A stretch of 64,000 bases of DNA from Plotosus lineatus (Eukaryota; Chordata; Actinopteri; Siluriformes; Plotosidae), in NCBI GenBank assembly GCA_024760905.1, contig CM045729.1, positions 83,169,050-83,233,049 of the forward strand. Direction: 5' to 3'. Shown here one piece after another: positions 46,696-58,281 of the stretch. The stretch's first letter is position 1; every line of letters begins with the position of its first letter. The position numbers were made by a program, and so were the translations under genes. The notes under the pieces were generated by a model, which saw nothing but the letters and a program-made list of their open reading frames with translations, had not been told where the DNA came from and searched no databases.

Positions 46696-46780
46696 TCGCG
46701 GCAGTATTAAAGTGCTTATAGTGCAGGTAGTGTGGCCTATAACGCTTCTACTGCAGTGTGGGCACTTGAAGTACTTCTGA
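46696..46780 (+). ncRNA. mir20a: miR-20a precursor hairpin
   Basis: 5p at 46708-46730 equals miR-20a-5p (TAAAGTGCTTATAGTGC start). 3p at 46750-46771 is ACTGCAGTGTGGGCACTT. It shares the AAAGTGC seed with miR-17. Confidence 0.97.
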
Positions 46781-46814
46781 GCGGAAATGGCCACGCCTTT
46801 GAGGGTCCTTGTGG

Positions 46815-46903
46815 CACGGCACTGGTTAGTTTTGCTGGTTTGCATTCAGCGTTTGGTCAGAGTTCAGCTGTGCAAATCCATGCAAAACTGATTGTCGCTG
46901 TGA
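46815..46903 (+). ncRNA. mir19b: miR-19b precursor hairpin
   Basis: 3p at 46869-46891 equals miR-19b-3p (seed GTGCAAA, CCATGC in the middle). The 5p arm AGTTTTGCTGGTTTGCAT is at 46828-46845. Confidence 0.97.
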
Positions 46904-46938
46904 ATAAAGGTGACGATGTGGATCAGATTTTGTGGATC

Positions 46939-46958
46939 CCCCCCCCCCCCCCCCCCCT
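46939..46958. repeat. Poly(C) tract between miR-19b and miR-92a
   Basis: About 19 C residues in a row. Length may be uncertain because such runs assemble poorly. Confidence 0.9.
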
Positions 46959-47090
46959 CAGATTTCACATGGTCTGTGGTGTCGAAGGTCCTAGATAGTA
47001 CGAGTCGGACACAGGCTCAGTGTTTTTACTCCTCACTGTAATGGTGCTCTTTAAATACAAGTTGAATATTTCCTCCATGCCTTTTCCCGT

Positions 47091-47166
47091 TTCTCGACAG
47101 GTGGGGATCGGCAGCAATGTTTTATTTGAATGAAATATTGCACTTGTCCCGGCCTGTTGGGGCACT
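47091..47166 (+). ncRNA. mir92a: miR-92a precursor hairpin
   Basis: 3p at 47136-47157 equals miR-92a-3p (seed ATTGCAC, CCCGGCCTGT end). The 5p arm GGTGGGGATCGGCAGC starts at 47100. It is the last hairpin, as in mammals. Confidence 0.97.
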
Positions 47167-47504
47167 GGACTAATCTCCATGTGTGTTTTAGTTGGACTGT
47201 TGATACAGGTATGTACACTGATGGGCAGTTTTCAGATGTAAATAGGACAGGTGGTGGTAATCGTTTTTCCGGTGTTTGTTATAGAATTTAGTTAACTCGA
47301 CATATTTCTGTACCAATGAGAGATTTTATGTCCACTTGTAAACTAATTCTAATTCTGTACCATGTAATTGAACTGAATTGGTGTGAAGTTACTCCCAATG
47401 GAAATACACTAATAAAATGGTATTTATTTGTTTCAAAACTAATTTTGACTCTTCGTGAAATGTTTTTGCACTTGTATGTGTATTTTCTGTCTTGTGTTAA
47501 TTTA

Positions 47505-47800
47505 TTTGCTGTATCACTTGATCCAATTAGGGTCATTGTGGGGCTGGAGCATGTTTTAACCATCCCTGGAAGAAAGTGGGGTACACCCTGTACAGCTCAC
47601 CAGGCTGTGGTAGGGCCAACATGCTTGACTAGGGGAAATTTGGACCAGCCTATTAGACTAATGTGCATGTCTTGTGGGCCGTTGTAGGAAATTGGAGTAC
47701 CCAGAGAAAGCCCATGCAAGCACGTGGACAACAAACTCCCTCTTTGAGATGGGGCTCAAACCCAGCACCATCTTTCTGCGAGGCTGGAATGCTAACCAAT
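47505..47800 (-). mobile_element. DANA/Mermaid-like SINE, antisense
   Basis: TTGATCCAATTAGGGTCATTG and GTACACCCTGTACAGCTCAC form the tail, ATGTGCATGTCTTGTGGG the core, and GAGGCTGGAATGCTAACC the head complement. It is diverged. Confidence 0.75.
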
Positions 47801-47824
47801 CAATATAGATTTCTGAAACTATTC

Positions 47825-47910
47825 TGTGAGGTTTGGGTTAGCAGGGTTACCTCATGGCAAGAAAGTCCTGGGTTTGGGTTCCCAGTGACCCTGAGTAGAA
47901 TAATGCAGTT
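47825..47910 (+). mobile_element. DANA/Mermaid-like SINE head fragment
   Basis: GGTTAGCAGGGTTACCTCAT and CAAGAAAGTCCTGGGTTTGG resemble the head and B-box region in sense orientation. Confidence 0.55.
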
Positions 47911-47919
47911 CCCGAGTTA

Positions 47920-50640
47920 AGAGAAAACATTCTCAAGTGTCTTTTATATTTTTGTTTGTGTGACCAATTCAATTTTATATCCATTAGGGTGTGTGGGGTT
48001 TTTTTGGGGTAAATTCGGAGTGAATATAAACAGTTTGTATTTGCACCACTAGATGGTGGTGTTTGAATTAAAATAAAACACTGGTGGAGGTCGACCCGCA
48101 GTTTAAAAGAAGAAACTGATCCAGGTAACATTTGATCCCACATGAAATTAGACTAAAATTAACTCTATGGTCAGTGTCACATTTTCCCAGTTAATTCCCC
48201 TCAAATCGATGTCAAAATTAACAATGAAATGTTTGAAAAGCTTAACATTGCTTGCTTTTAATAAAGGGTCCAATGCTGGGAAGGAGGGGTTATAAGATCA
48301 CCAACCATGAGGGGAACATTCCCCGATGAGCACCATGAACTGTGTTCAGTCCCAGATCTTTAGACTCTCCACTTGATTCACAATCACTGGCTTTTTGTTT
48401 CTCTCCATGAATCCATAATCAACACTTTGCGTGCTCAAATCCAGCTCCTCCAATGTAACATGCTTTTCTTGAAAATGGAGACACCTCTTCCAAAACTTGC
48501 ATCACATCAACTGGAGTTGTTGGTTGTGCAGAAGTAGGCCATGGAATTCAAGAAAAAGGAATTCTGAACTGCTTCTTGACTGTGAGCTGTGTGTATTTGA
48601 TACTATTCTGATAGTATCTTTCTAGAATTCTGTTTGAAATTCATCTTTTCCTGCTAAACAAAGCCTGCAACAGTGTCTGTCTTATAACAAAAGATTCCAT
48701 CAGACCAAACAATCCATGTCCGCCTGAATTATCACTGGTAAGTTGTATCATCCTGCCGCAGACAAGCCCGTCTCAATATCATCGCCTTCGAACAGCTTGA
48801 TGTTGTAACACCAGCTTGATATAGCTGTGCTAGGTTTTATACTAGGTTCTAGAGGAGTAAAATGAATTGTGGAGATTTGAATTTGAACAGCCGGCAGATT
48901 TATTACAATTAACAATACTACAAGAAACAGTGCAAACAATATTGTAGAACTTTCTTTACAAATTAAAAATAAAATAAAATAAGCTTAAATCTCTAAGGTT
49001 TGATTCGTGTGAACCCGGGAGTCTTTTCCAGGATTGTGATCCGTTTGGGATAAAGGTGTTTTTATCTGTTCTTATCTGGGATCCTGTGATTTGAAGTGGT
49101 TGGGTCTGTAGATCTACTCTCGCATCCAGAGAACAGTTGGCCACACTGCTTCTGGATCTACCAAGAGTTCTCACTGGATTTGGCTCGCCATCCGTGTCCG
49201 AAACCAGCTTCAAGATCAAATCCAGATCCACTAAAAAAACCAGTCTGCACATGCAGTACAGACACAATGAATAAAATATTTAACAACAATAATTCCTAAA
49301 TAAAATGACAAAAGTGCATGAAAGGCACTGAATGGAATGTAATACAAAACAAAACAGCTTATCTGCACTACTTTAGTGCATTAGCAAAAGTGCTTTCAAC
49401 AAAACATTTAGAAAAATAAAATGTAAGGTTCATTTTGTGCACAGTACAATCTTTGTTATGTACTCCGACTGGTCTTAGCCTTTTAAAGACAAAAATAGTG
49501 CACACAGCTTTAAAAGTCACCACGTGTAAAGTTAGCATAGGTTCACCACGTGTAAAGTTAGCATAGGTTCTTAAACTAGCTTCATATTGCAATGACTCAC
49601 CGGAGCTTCCAAGAAAACAAGCTCTCTCCACCCGGTTCGATTGAGAGAGAACAAAACACATACAAGGCTCTGAAAAGCACACAAATTTAGTTAAACTTGT
49701 TAAAAGTTCACTTAATCACATTTTTGATCGTTGACTCACTCGTGTCGCTTTTCGAGGGCTCTGTATGCGTCCTGCTCCTTCACGCTCTCCTACACGCTCT
49801 GCTGGTCGCATGCAGCACGTGCCTATGACGCGCTCAAGGGGACTAGGAACTAGTGCTTTCAGGGAGTGTTGGAAACTAGGGTTTTTTCCAATAAAATTAG
49901 TAACCATGTGTTTACATGTGTTACAATGTCTTGAGCGAGAATTTCATTAGAGCTGTAATGTTTTAAGATACTTTTGATTGATTAAGGCACAGAGGTGTCC
50001 ATCGGCCAAAGCAGAGTTCAGTTTAGTGGAGAAGATACTTCAGGTGAAGTGTATTGTGCCCAGTTTATAAATGCCTTGCTTGAGACCGGGTGGATCTGCT
50101 GCTTCAAAATCATCAACAGAACATCTGTTTCTGCCCTGAGTGATTTTCAGTTGGAAACTGGACGAGATTAAAGACCCATCACAAATATCTGAGAGGCTGG
50201 AATCTGAGTTTTTCAACATTTCTGCAATACACTTTTTATTTAATTATTTTTATTGATTCCAGTGTCTAAAATTCGAACATACAAGTATCTTGAAAAACTG
50301 ATCATACTTTCCTGTATTTTTATTTTGCCTTGTTTCAAATCTTAAGCTGATCACAGATTCAGTGAGTCCCAGTTTTCCACTTTTCTGATCAAGTCTGATG
50401 GCTTGTGTTCTGTATTGAGTTGTGAAAAGATTCTAACTCCTCAAAGTATGCCTCAACTTTTTTTTTGCACCGTTCAGTTTCTCTTTATTAAAACATGCTT
50501 AATGACCGTCTCTTTATTATGCTGCTGGATTTCTTGAGCAATTCCTTCCATGGAATTCATGACAGAATTAATCACACTTTAAACTGGTGCGTTTAGATCA
50601 GAAATGACAGCTACACAATTTTCTGCAAGGTTTTAGTGAA
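47920..50640. other. No gene recognised downstream of miR-92a
   Basis: No conserved exon or hairpin was identified. A 26-bp tandem duplication (unit starting CACCACGTGTAAAGTTAGC) occurs at 49518-49569. Part of this may be the 3' end of the host transcript. Confidence 0.4.
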
Positions 50641-50666
50641 GATAATTCTGACTCCGTGTATATATA

Positions 50667-52205
50667 CTAGTCCTTCTCAAAAAATTAGCATATTGTGATA
50701 AAGTTCATTATTTTCTGTAATGTACCAATAAAAATTAAACTTTCATATATTTTAGATTCATTGCACACCAACTGAAATATTTCAGGTCTTTTATTGTTTT
50801 AATGCTGATGATTTTGGCATACAGCTCATGAAAGCCAAAAATCCCTATCTCAAAAAATTGGCATATCATGTTCAGGTAGTCTAAACGAGCTATTAACCTA
50901 ATCATCTGAATCAACCAATTAACTCTAAACACCTGCAAAAGATTCCTGAGGCTTTTAAAAACTCCCAGCCTGGTTCACTCCTCAAAACCGCAATCATGGG
51001 TAAGACTGCCGACTTGACTGCTGTCCAGAAGGCCATCATTGATGCCCTCAAGCAAGAGGGTAAGACACAGAAAGACATCTCTGAGCGAATAGGCTGTTCC
51101 CGGAGTGCTGTATCAAGCCACCTCAGTGGGACGTCTGGGAAGGAAAAAGTGTGGCAGAAAACGCTGCACAACCAGAAGAGGTGACCGGACCCTGAGGAAG
51201 ATTGTGGAGAAGGGCCGATTCCAGACCTTGGGAGACCTGTGAAAGCAGTGGACTGAGTCTGGAGAAGAAACATCCAGAGCCACCGTACACAAGCCACTTT
51301 TGAACCAGAAACCGCGGCAGAAGCGCCTGACCTGGGCTACAGGGAAGCAGCACTGGACTGTCGCTCAGTGGTCCAAAATACTTGTTTCGGATGAAAGCAA
51401 ATTTTGCATGTCATTCGGAAATCAAGGTGCCAGAGTCTGGAAGAAGACTGGGGAGAAGGAAATGCCTGAAGTCCAGTGTCAAGTACCCACAGTCAGTGAT
51501 GGTCTGGGGTGCCATGTCAGCTGCTGGTGTTGGTCCACTGTGTTTTATCAAGGGCAGGGTCAATGCAGCTAGCTATCAGGAGATTTTGGAGCACTTCATG
51601 CTTCCATCTGCTGAAAAGCTTTATGGAGATGAAGATTTTCATTTTTCAGCACGACCTGGCACCTGCTCACAGTGCCAAAACTACTGCTAAATGGTTTACT
51701 GACCATGGTATTACTGTGCTCAATTGGCCTGCCAACTCTCCTGACCTGAAGCCCATAGAGAATCTGTGGGATATTGTGAAGAGAAAGTTGAGACACCAGA
51801 CCCAACACTGTGGATGAGCTTAAGGCTGTTATCGAAGCATCCTGGGCCTCCGTAGCACCTCAGCAGTGCCACAGGCTGATTGCCTCCATGCCACGCTGCA
51901 TTGAAGCAGTCATTTCTACAAAAGGATTCCTGACCAAGTATTGAGTACATAACTGAACATAATTATTTGAAGGCTGACTTTTTTTTTTTTTTTGGTCGGA
52001 TGAAATATGCTAATTTTTTTGAGATAGGAATTTTGGGTTTTCATGAGCTGTATTCCAAAGTCATCAGTATTAAAACAATAAAAGACCTTAAATATTTCAG
52101 TTGGGGTGCAATGAATCTAAAATATATGAAAGTCTAATGTTTATTGGTACATTACAGAAAATAATGAACTTTATCACAATATGCTAATTTTTTGAGGAGG
52201 ACCAG
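50667..52205 (+). mobile_element. Tc1-like transposon with both ends, long TIRs
   Basis: The two termini match as inverted repeats for over 200 bp (CTAGTCCTTCTCAAAAAATT on the left, complement CTGGTCCTCCTCAAAAAATT on the right) and are bordered by TA (50665-50666, 52206-52207). The length of 1.54 kb is typical of a Tc1-type element. Confidence 0.93.
50996..51944 (+). pseudogene. Tc1-like transposase, frameshifted
   Basis: The N-terminal helix-turn-helix region begins MGKTADLTAVQKAIIDAL. Later frames carry VSDESKFCMSFGNQGARVW, QHDLAPAHSAKTTAKW and NSPDLKPIENLWDIVKRKL, around the second Asp and final catalytic residue of the DDE fold. Reading shifts frame several times, and about 45 bp present in the copy near 61510-61560 are missing near 51290. 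It is not functional. Confidence 0.9.
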
Positions 52206-52214
52206 TATATTCAG

Positions 52215-52690
52215 AACCTTATTGCCACCCTAGCTTTATATCTCAAGAACTCTTTTTGAGGTGAATCTATGCATATGTATACACAAACACACACATCCCT
52301 CGCTTTCTGTGGTTAATTGGGCTTGAGGTCCCCGCGCGACCATCGAAATTGGCGAAGTAGGCTCACCCCACCCCCGACTGACTGATGTATATGTGTATAT
52401 AATATCAATAAATACGTATCCAATGCTACAAATTCTTATAACAACAATTAAACATAACAGATGTAAAAATAACAGATGCAAATACAGCAGGTCTAAAATT
52501 CCCATCTCTCTGGTGGGACAGCCCATGTAGTGCATAAAAGTTTGTAGTGTAGTGTATATACTTAACTGGTTGAAGTCACCCAAGATCACAGTGAATGCAC
52601 TCAAGTGCTCAGTCTATAACAGCTATGGTAGCATGAACAGTGTTACATGCAGCTGTGGGGTTAGCCGAACGAGGAATGTAAACAGCCACT
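52215..52690. other. No gene; unassigned
   Basis: Includes a short GC-richer piece (52300-52380) that might be a MITE end, but I could not pair it. Confidence 0.35.
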
Positions 52691-52694
52691 AAGA

Positions 52695-53000
52695 TTAATT
52701 TTCTGAACCACTTAATCCTAATTAGGGTCGTGGGGCGGTTGGCACCAATCTCAACCAACTCTAGTATAGGGCAGAGTACACCATGGACAGATCGCCAAGC
52801 TATCACAGGACCAAAACATGATGATGGCAACCCAATGGCATACTCTTTTTGAACGTCAGCAATGGTTCTTTTATGCCTCTCACCACAGACACAGAGACAT
52901 GGCCGGCCTTTAATAATGCAGTTAGCTGCCTTGGGGGGACAGCGGTGACAACTTGGTGATAGTGGGGCTTGAACCCCTGACCTTTGAATCAGTTAGTACC
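52695..53000 (-). mobile_element. SINE 1 with V-type tail, antisense
   Basis: Tail ACCACTTAATCCTAATTAGG at the left, body GTCAGCAATGGTTCTTTTAT, head complement GGGGCTTGAACCCCTGACC at the right. Confidence 0.8.
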
Positions 53001-53246
53001 CTAACACTGGGTAGTAGTATATAACTGTAAGTCTTAAATAATTATGGGGGGAAAGAGTTTATATCATCAGGAGTGAAAAGTTATTTTCACAGTCTGTTAG
53101 TGCACATCTGGGTCCATGTAGATCAACAGCAGTAAAGGACTTCATAGATGTGAACTTCAGCCAGCATCAGTACACCAGGACAGACCACAGGACTTAGAAA
53201 GTAGAAGGATGAGGATACTTCAGTAGAAGAATGTGACGAAATGTCA

Positions 53247-53282
53247 AAAAAAAAAAAAAAAAAACACGAGAGAGAGAGAGAG
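53247..53282. repeat. Poly(A) plus (GA)n
   Basis: About 19 A then about 8 GA units. Confidence 0.9.
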
Positions 53283-53479
53283 ACTCATAATAGTGGAATG
53301 GTAATAGATTTTATTGCTGAGTGCAAGCGGGACTCCACCATGACTGGCTATGGCAGCATAAGTAAAAGAAAGAACCAGAAGGAAGACAGATTTGAAGGCA
53401 CCCTGTAACACTGGGGTAATCAATCACCCAACTGTCAAACGGACCTTGGTGAGATAGCATCTCATCATCACAGTTTACC

Positions 53480-54143
53480 AGAACTTTCAATGCCTGAGAA
53501 CCCCCGTTCTGCTCCTTTACATAATAAAAGCCTTTTAACTAAATGCTTCACTAAACAAGTAAGTTTTCAGCATCGTGTTATAAACAGAGTCTGAATATGA
53601 GTCCTGAACATTAACTGTAAGGTTATTTCATAACTGTGGGCCTTTGTAAGAGAAGCGTCGCCCCTGCAGTTGTCTTCAATATTCAAGGTATCACTAACTA
53701 AGGGGGCATGCTGGATCATAAATAACAAGAAGTTCACTACAATAATGTGGTGTGAGACCTTTAAGTTCTTTATAGGCTAAAAGTAGTATTTTATATTTGA
53801 TTTGAAATTTAACTGGTAGCCAGTGCAGTGTAAATAAGATTGCAATGATATGCTTGTGTCTTCTAGTTCTAGTAAAAACTCTTGCTGCTGCATTCTGGGC
53901 TAACGAGAGCTTGTTTTTGACCCCTAAACTCCAACAACATTTTCTATGTCAAGAAGAATCATGTGATCAATAGTGTCAAGGGCTGCAGTAAGGTCAAGTA
54001 TCACAAACAGGGAGACACAGCTGTGGTCAGAGGCAACCAGCGGGTCATTTACCACCTTAACAAGTGCTGTCTCTGTGCTATGATGAGGCCTAAATTCTGA
54101 CTGGTACATTTTGTGAATATTATTGCTGCAAAGATATGAAAAT
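53480..54143 (-). pseudogene. L2-like LINE, 3' part and reverse transcriptase fragment
   Basis: The minus strand gives [20 protein letters not shown] and [20 protein letters not shown] (53924-54199), homologous to 35678-36040. The rest is LINE 3' sequence shared with 35240-35290 (GCTGCATTCTGGGCTAACG). It is interrupted at 54144 by Tc1-like copy A; upstream coding sequence of a similar element reappears at 61990-62940. Confidence 0.8.
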
Positions 54144-54144
54144 A

Positions 54145-55620
54145 CAGTGTTGTGCAAAAGTTTTCGACCCCTGACCAATTTCTGACATTTTTTGCACATT
54201 TGTCACTACCATCCATTTCAGATCAAACAAACCTAAATATTATACAAAGATAAAACACAAGTAAATACAAAATGCAGTTTTCAGTGCCAATTGCATTTAT
54301 TAAGGGAAGGAAAGAAAAAAAAACATCTGAACCTACAAGGGCCTGTGTGGATAAGTAATTGCTCCTAAACCTAATAACTGGTTGAACCACCTTTTGCAGT
54401 AATAAATGCGGTCAAGCATTAGAGGCGATGAGTCTTACACATCGATGTGATGGGATTTTGGCCCACGATTCTCTGCAGAATTGTTTAAGATCAACCAGAT
54501 TGGATGGTTTTCGGGCATGAACAGCCTTTTTAAGGTCATGCCACAGCATCTCAATAGAGTTCAGGTCGGGACCTAACTAGGCCACTCCAAAACCCTCATT
54601 TTGTTCTTTTTTAGCCATTCAGAAGTGGACTTGCTGATGTTCTTCAGATCATTCTCTTGCTGCAGAACCCAGGTGCGCTTTTGTTTGAGGTCTTAAACTG
54701 ATGGATGAACATTCTTCACCAGAATTTCTTGGTATCAAGCAGATTTCATGGTTCCACCAATCATGACAAGTCGCTCAGGTCCAGAAGCAGCAAAGCAGGC
54801 CCAGATCATCACACTTCCACCACCATGTTTCACTGTTGGCACAATGTTCTTTTTATCAAATGCAGTGTTCTTTTTGCGGCAGATGTAACAAGATGCATTT
54901 CTCCCAAAAAGTTAACTTTAGTTTCATCAGTCCGGAGGACATTTTCCCAAAAGCTTTGGGGATGAGCAAGATGATTCTTGGCAAAAGTGAGTCGTGTCTT
55001 GATATTATTTTTTTGTCAACAGTGGCTTTCACCTTGGAACTCTTCCTTGGATGCCATTTTTGCCTCGTGTCTTTCTGATGGTGGAGTCATGAACACTAAC
55101 ATTAACTGAGAAAAATGAGGCTTGTAGTTGTTTAGAAGTGGTTTTTGGATCCTTTGTGACTTTTCTGGTTAGTCTGCACTGTGTTCGTGGAGTAATTTCA
55201 GTAGGTCGGTCACTCCTGAGAAGGGTCACCATTGTGCCATACCTTCTACATTTATGGATAATGGCTCTGACAGTGGTCTGCTGAAGTCCCAAAGATTTGC
55301 CAATGACTTTGTATCCTTTTCCAGACTGAGACATTGCTCTTGAAGCTCACTGGATCGCGGCATGATGACCTGTGTTCAGTATTGGCCTACTTCACTGTGT
55401 CAGACAGGTTTTATTTTGGGGATCTCCTGATTGGAAATGTCTGTTAGTAATCAGGCCTGGGTGTGGCCATGAAATTGAACTCAGTTTTCCCCAATAATAA
55501 GATTAATCACAATGACCTCACCTTTTAACAAGGGGGGAAATTACTTTTTTCACAGAGGTTCATGTAGGTTTGGATAAGATTTGTCCCTTAACAAATAGAA
55601 TCATCTGTACTGAAATAACC
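54145..55620 (-). mobile_element. Tc1-like transposon A, decayed
   Basis: The left end CAGTGTTGTGCAAAAGTTTT follows TA at 54143-54144. The inner part of the TIR (AACCTACAAGGGCCTGTGTG) has a counterpart near 55545-55580, but the outer right end is not found. The minus-strand transposase N-terminus is MSQSGKGYKVIGKSLGLQQ with RKVTKDPKTTSKQLQ (55029-55334). The catalytic part is broken. Confidence 0.85.
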
Positions 55621-55877
55621 TTTTAGTATTTTTTTACATTATTTAAGCTATTTTGTTTAGTGTATATGCATGTTACAAAACAATGATTAACTTTTTTTTT
55701 GCATGAAAAATTGCATGATTTTTTTTTTTACATGACATGCTCTGCCCCTGTACCCCGCAAGGGGCTCTGCAATCCCCTTGACCCCCAACTGAAATATTTA
55801 ATTTCCTCTATTTCTAAACCCATTTCCTCTATTTTTTTCTAAACCTCACTGGGATCCCTGTTTAAAGGATTTAGGTA

Positions 55878-57355
55878 CAAACTGGATTCCAAAAAAAGTT
55901 GGGTCACTATACGAATTGTGAATAAAAACAACGCAATGATGTGGAAGTACCAAATTTCAATATTTTGTTCTGAATAGAACATTGATGACGGGTCAAAAGT
56001 TTAAACTGAGAAAATGTATCATTTCAAGGGAAAAATATGTTGATTTTAAATTTCATGGTGTCAATAAATCTCAAAAAAAGTTGGCACAGGTAGCAATAAG
56101 AGGCTGGAAAAGTCAATTGCACTTATAACGAACAGCTGGAAGACCAAGTACCACTAATGTGGTCCACTGGCAACATGACTGAGTATGAAAAGAGTTTCTC
56201 AGAGTGGAAATGTCTCTCAGAAGCAAAGATGGGCAGAGGATCACCAATTCCCCAAATGTTGCACAGAAAGATACTGGAGCAATATCAGAAAGGTGTTTCC
56301 CAGCGAAAAATTCTGAAGTGTTTGGAGTTATCATCATCTACAGTGCATAACATCATCCAAAGATTGAGAATCTGGCACAATCTCTGTGCGTAAGGGTCAA
56401 AGCCGAAAAACCATACCGGATGCCCATGATCTTCGGACCCTTAAAAGGCACTGAACCACAAACAAGAATGCTACTGTAAGGGAATTCATAGAATGGGCTC
56501 AGCAATACTTCCAGAAACCATTGTCAGTGAACACAATCCATCGTGTCATCTGCTGTTGCCAGCTGAAACTTTACAGTACAAAGAAGAAGCCATTTCTAAA
56601 CACGACCAGAATCACAGATGTTTTCTCTGAGCCAGGGGTCATTTAGAATGGAGTGTGGCAAAGTGGAAAACTTCATTGGTCAAGCGAATCACGATTTGAA
56701 GTTCTTTATGGAAAACTGAGACGCCATGTCATCCGGCCTAAAGACGACAAGGACAACCCAAGTTGTTATCAGCACTCAATTCAGAATCCTGCATCTGAGA
56801 TGGGATGGGGTTGCATGAGTGCATGTGGCATGGGCAGCTTGCACATCTGAAAAGGCACCGTCAATGCAGAAAAGTATATTCAGGTACGAGAACAACATAT
56901 GCTCCCATCCAGACATTCTCTCTTTCAGAGAAGATCTTGCATTTTTCAACACAATAATCACATGCAGCATTAATTACAACATTATGGCTGCGTAGGAAAA
57001 TGATCCGGGTATTGAAAGGGCCAGCCTTCAGTCCAGATCTTTCACCTATCGAGAACATTTGGCGCATCATAAAGAGGAAGGTGCAACATAGAAGGCCCAA
57101 AACAGTTGAACAGTTCACGGCCTGTATTAGACAAGAATGAGACAGTATTTCTATTTCTAAACTTGAGAAACTTGTCTCCTCGGTCCCCAAACGTTTGCAG
57201 ACTGTAGGAAGAAGAAGAGAGGATGCGGCACAGTGGTGAAAATGGCCTTGTCCCAACTTTTTTGAGATTTGTTGACACCATGAAATTTGAAATCATCATG
57301 TTTTCCCATTAAAACGATACATTTTCTCAATTTAAAGTTTTGACCCTGTCATCTA
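55878..57355 (+). mobile_element. Tc1-like transposon B, right end cut by copy C
   Basis: The left end CAAACTGGATTCCAAAAAAA follows TA (55876-55877). Inverted-repeat partners are GATACATTTTCTCA(A/G)TTTAAA and TTGACACCATGAAATTT. Transposase pieces are SQRKILKCLELSSSTVHNII, SSESRFEVLYGKLRRHV, EMGWGCMSACGMGSLH and SPIENIWRIIKRKVQ, separated by stops. The right TIR stops at CTGTCATC/TA exactly where copy C begins. Confidence 0.88.
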
Positions 57356-58281
57356 CAGCTCCTTTTCAAAAAATTAACATATTGTGATAAAGTTCATTAT
57401 TTTCTGTAATGTACTGACAAACATTAGACTTTCATATAGTTTAGATTCATTACACACAACTGAAGTAGTTCAAGCCTTTTATTGTTTTAATATTGATAAT
57501 TTTGGCAAAAAAGTAAAGAAAAACCAAAAATCCCTATCTCAAAAAATTAGCATATTTCATCCGACCAATAAAAAAAGTGTTTTTAATACAAAAAAGTCAA
57601 CCTTCAAATAATTATGTTCAGTTATGCACTCAATACTTGGTCGGGAATCCTTTTGCAAAAATGACTGCTTCAATGCGGCGTGGCATGGAGGCAATCAGCC
57701 TGTGGCACTGCTGAGGTGTTATGGAGGCCCAGGATACGTCGATAGCGGCCTTAAGCTCATCCACAGTGTCGAGTTTTCACTCAACTTTCTCTTCACAATA
57801 TCCCACAGATTCTCTATGGGGTTCAGGTCAGGAGAGTTGGCAGGCCAATTGAGCACAGTAATACCATGGTCAGTAAACCATTTAGCAGTGGTTTTGGCAC
57901 TGTGAGCAGGTGCCAGGTCGTGCTGAAAAATGAAATCTTCATCTCCATAAAGCTTTTCAGCAGATGGAAGCATGAAGTGCTCCACAATCTCCTGATAGCT
58001 AGCTGCATTGACCCTGCCCTTGATAAAACACAGTGGATCAACACCAGCAGCTGACATGGCACCCCAGACCATCACTGACTGTGGGTACTTGACACTGGAC
58101 TTCAGGCATTTTGGCATTTCCTTCTCCCCAGTCTTCTTCCAGACTCTGGCACCTTGATTTCCGAATGACATGCAAAATTTGCTAATGCTAATGCTAATGC
58201 TAATGCAGCCATGAGGCGGGGGGGGGGGGGGGGGCACTAACCAGTGTCTCTCCCCCTTATGCCGGTCCCAAGCCCGGATAA

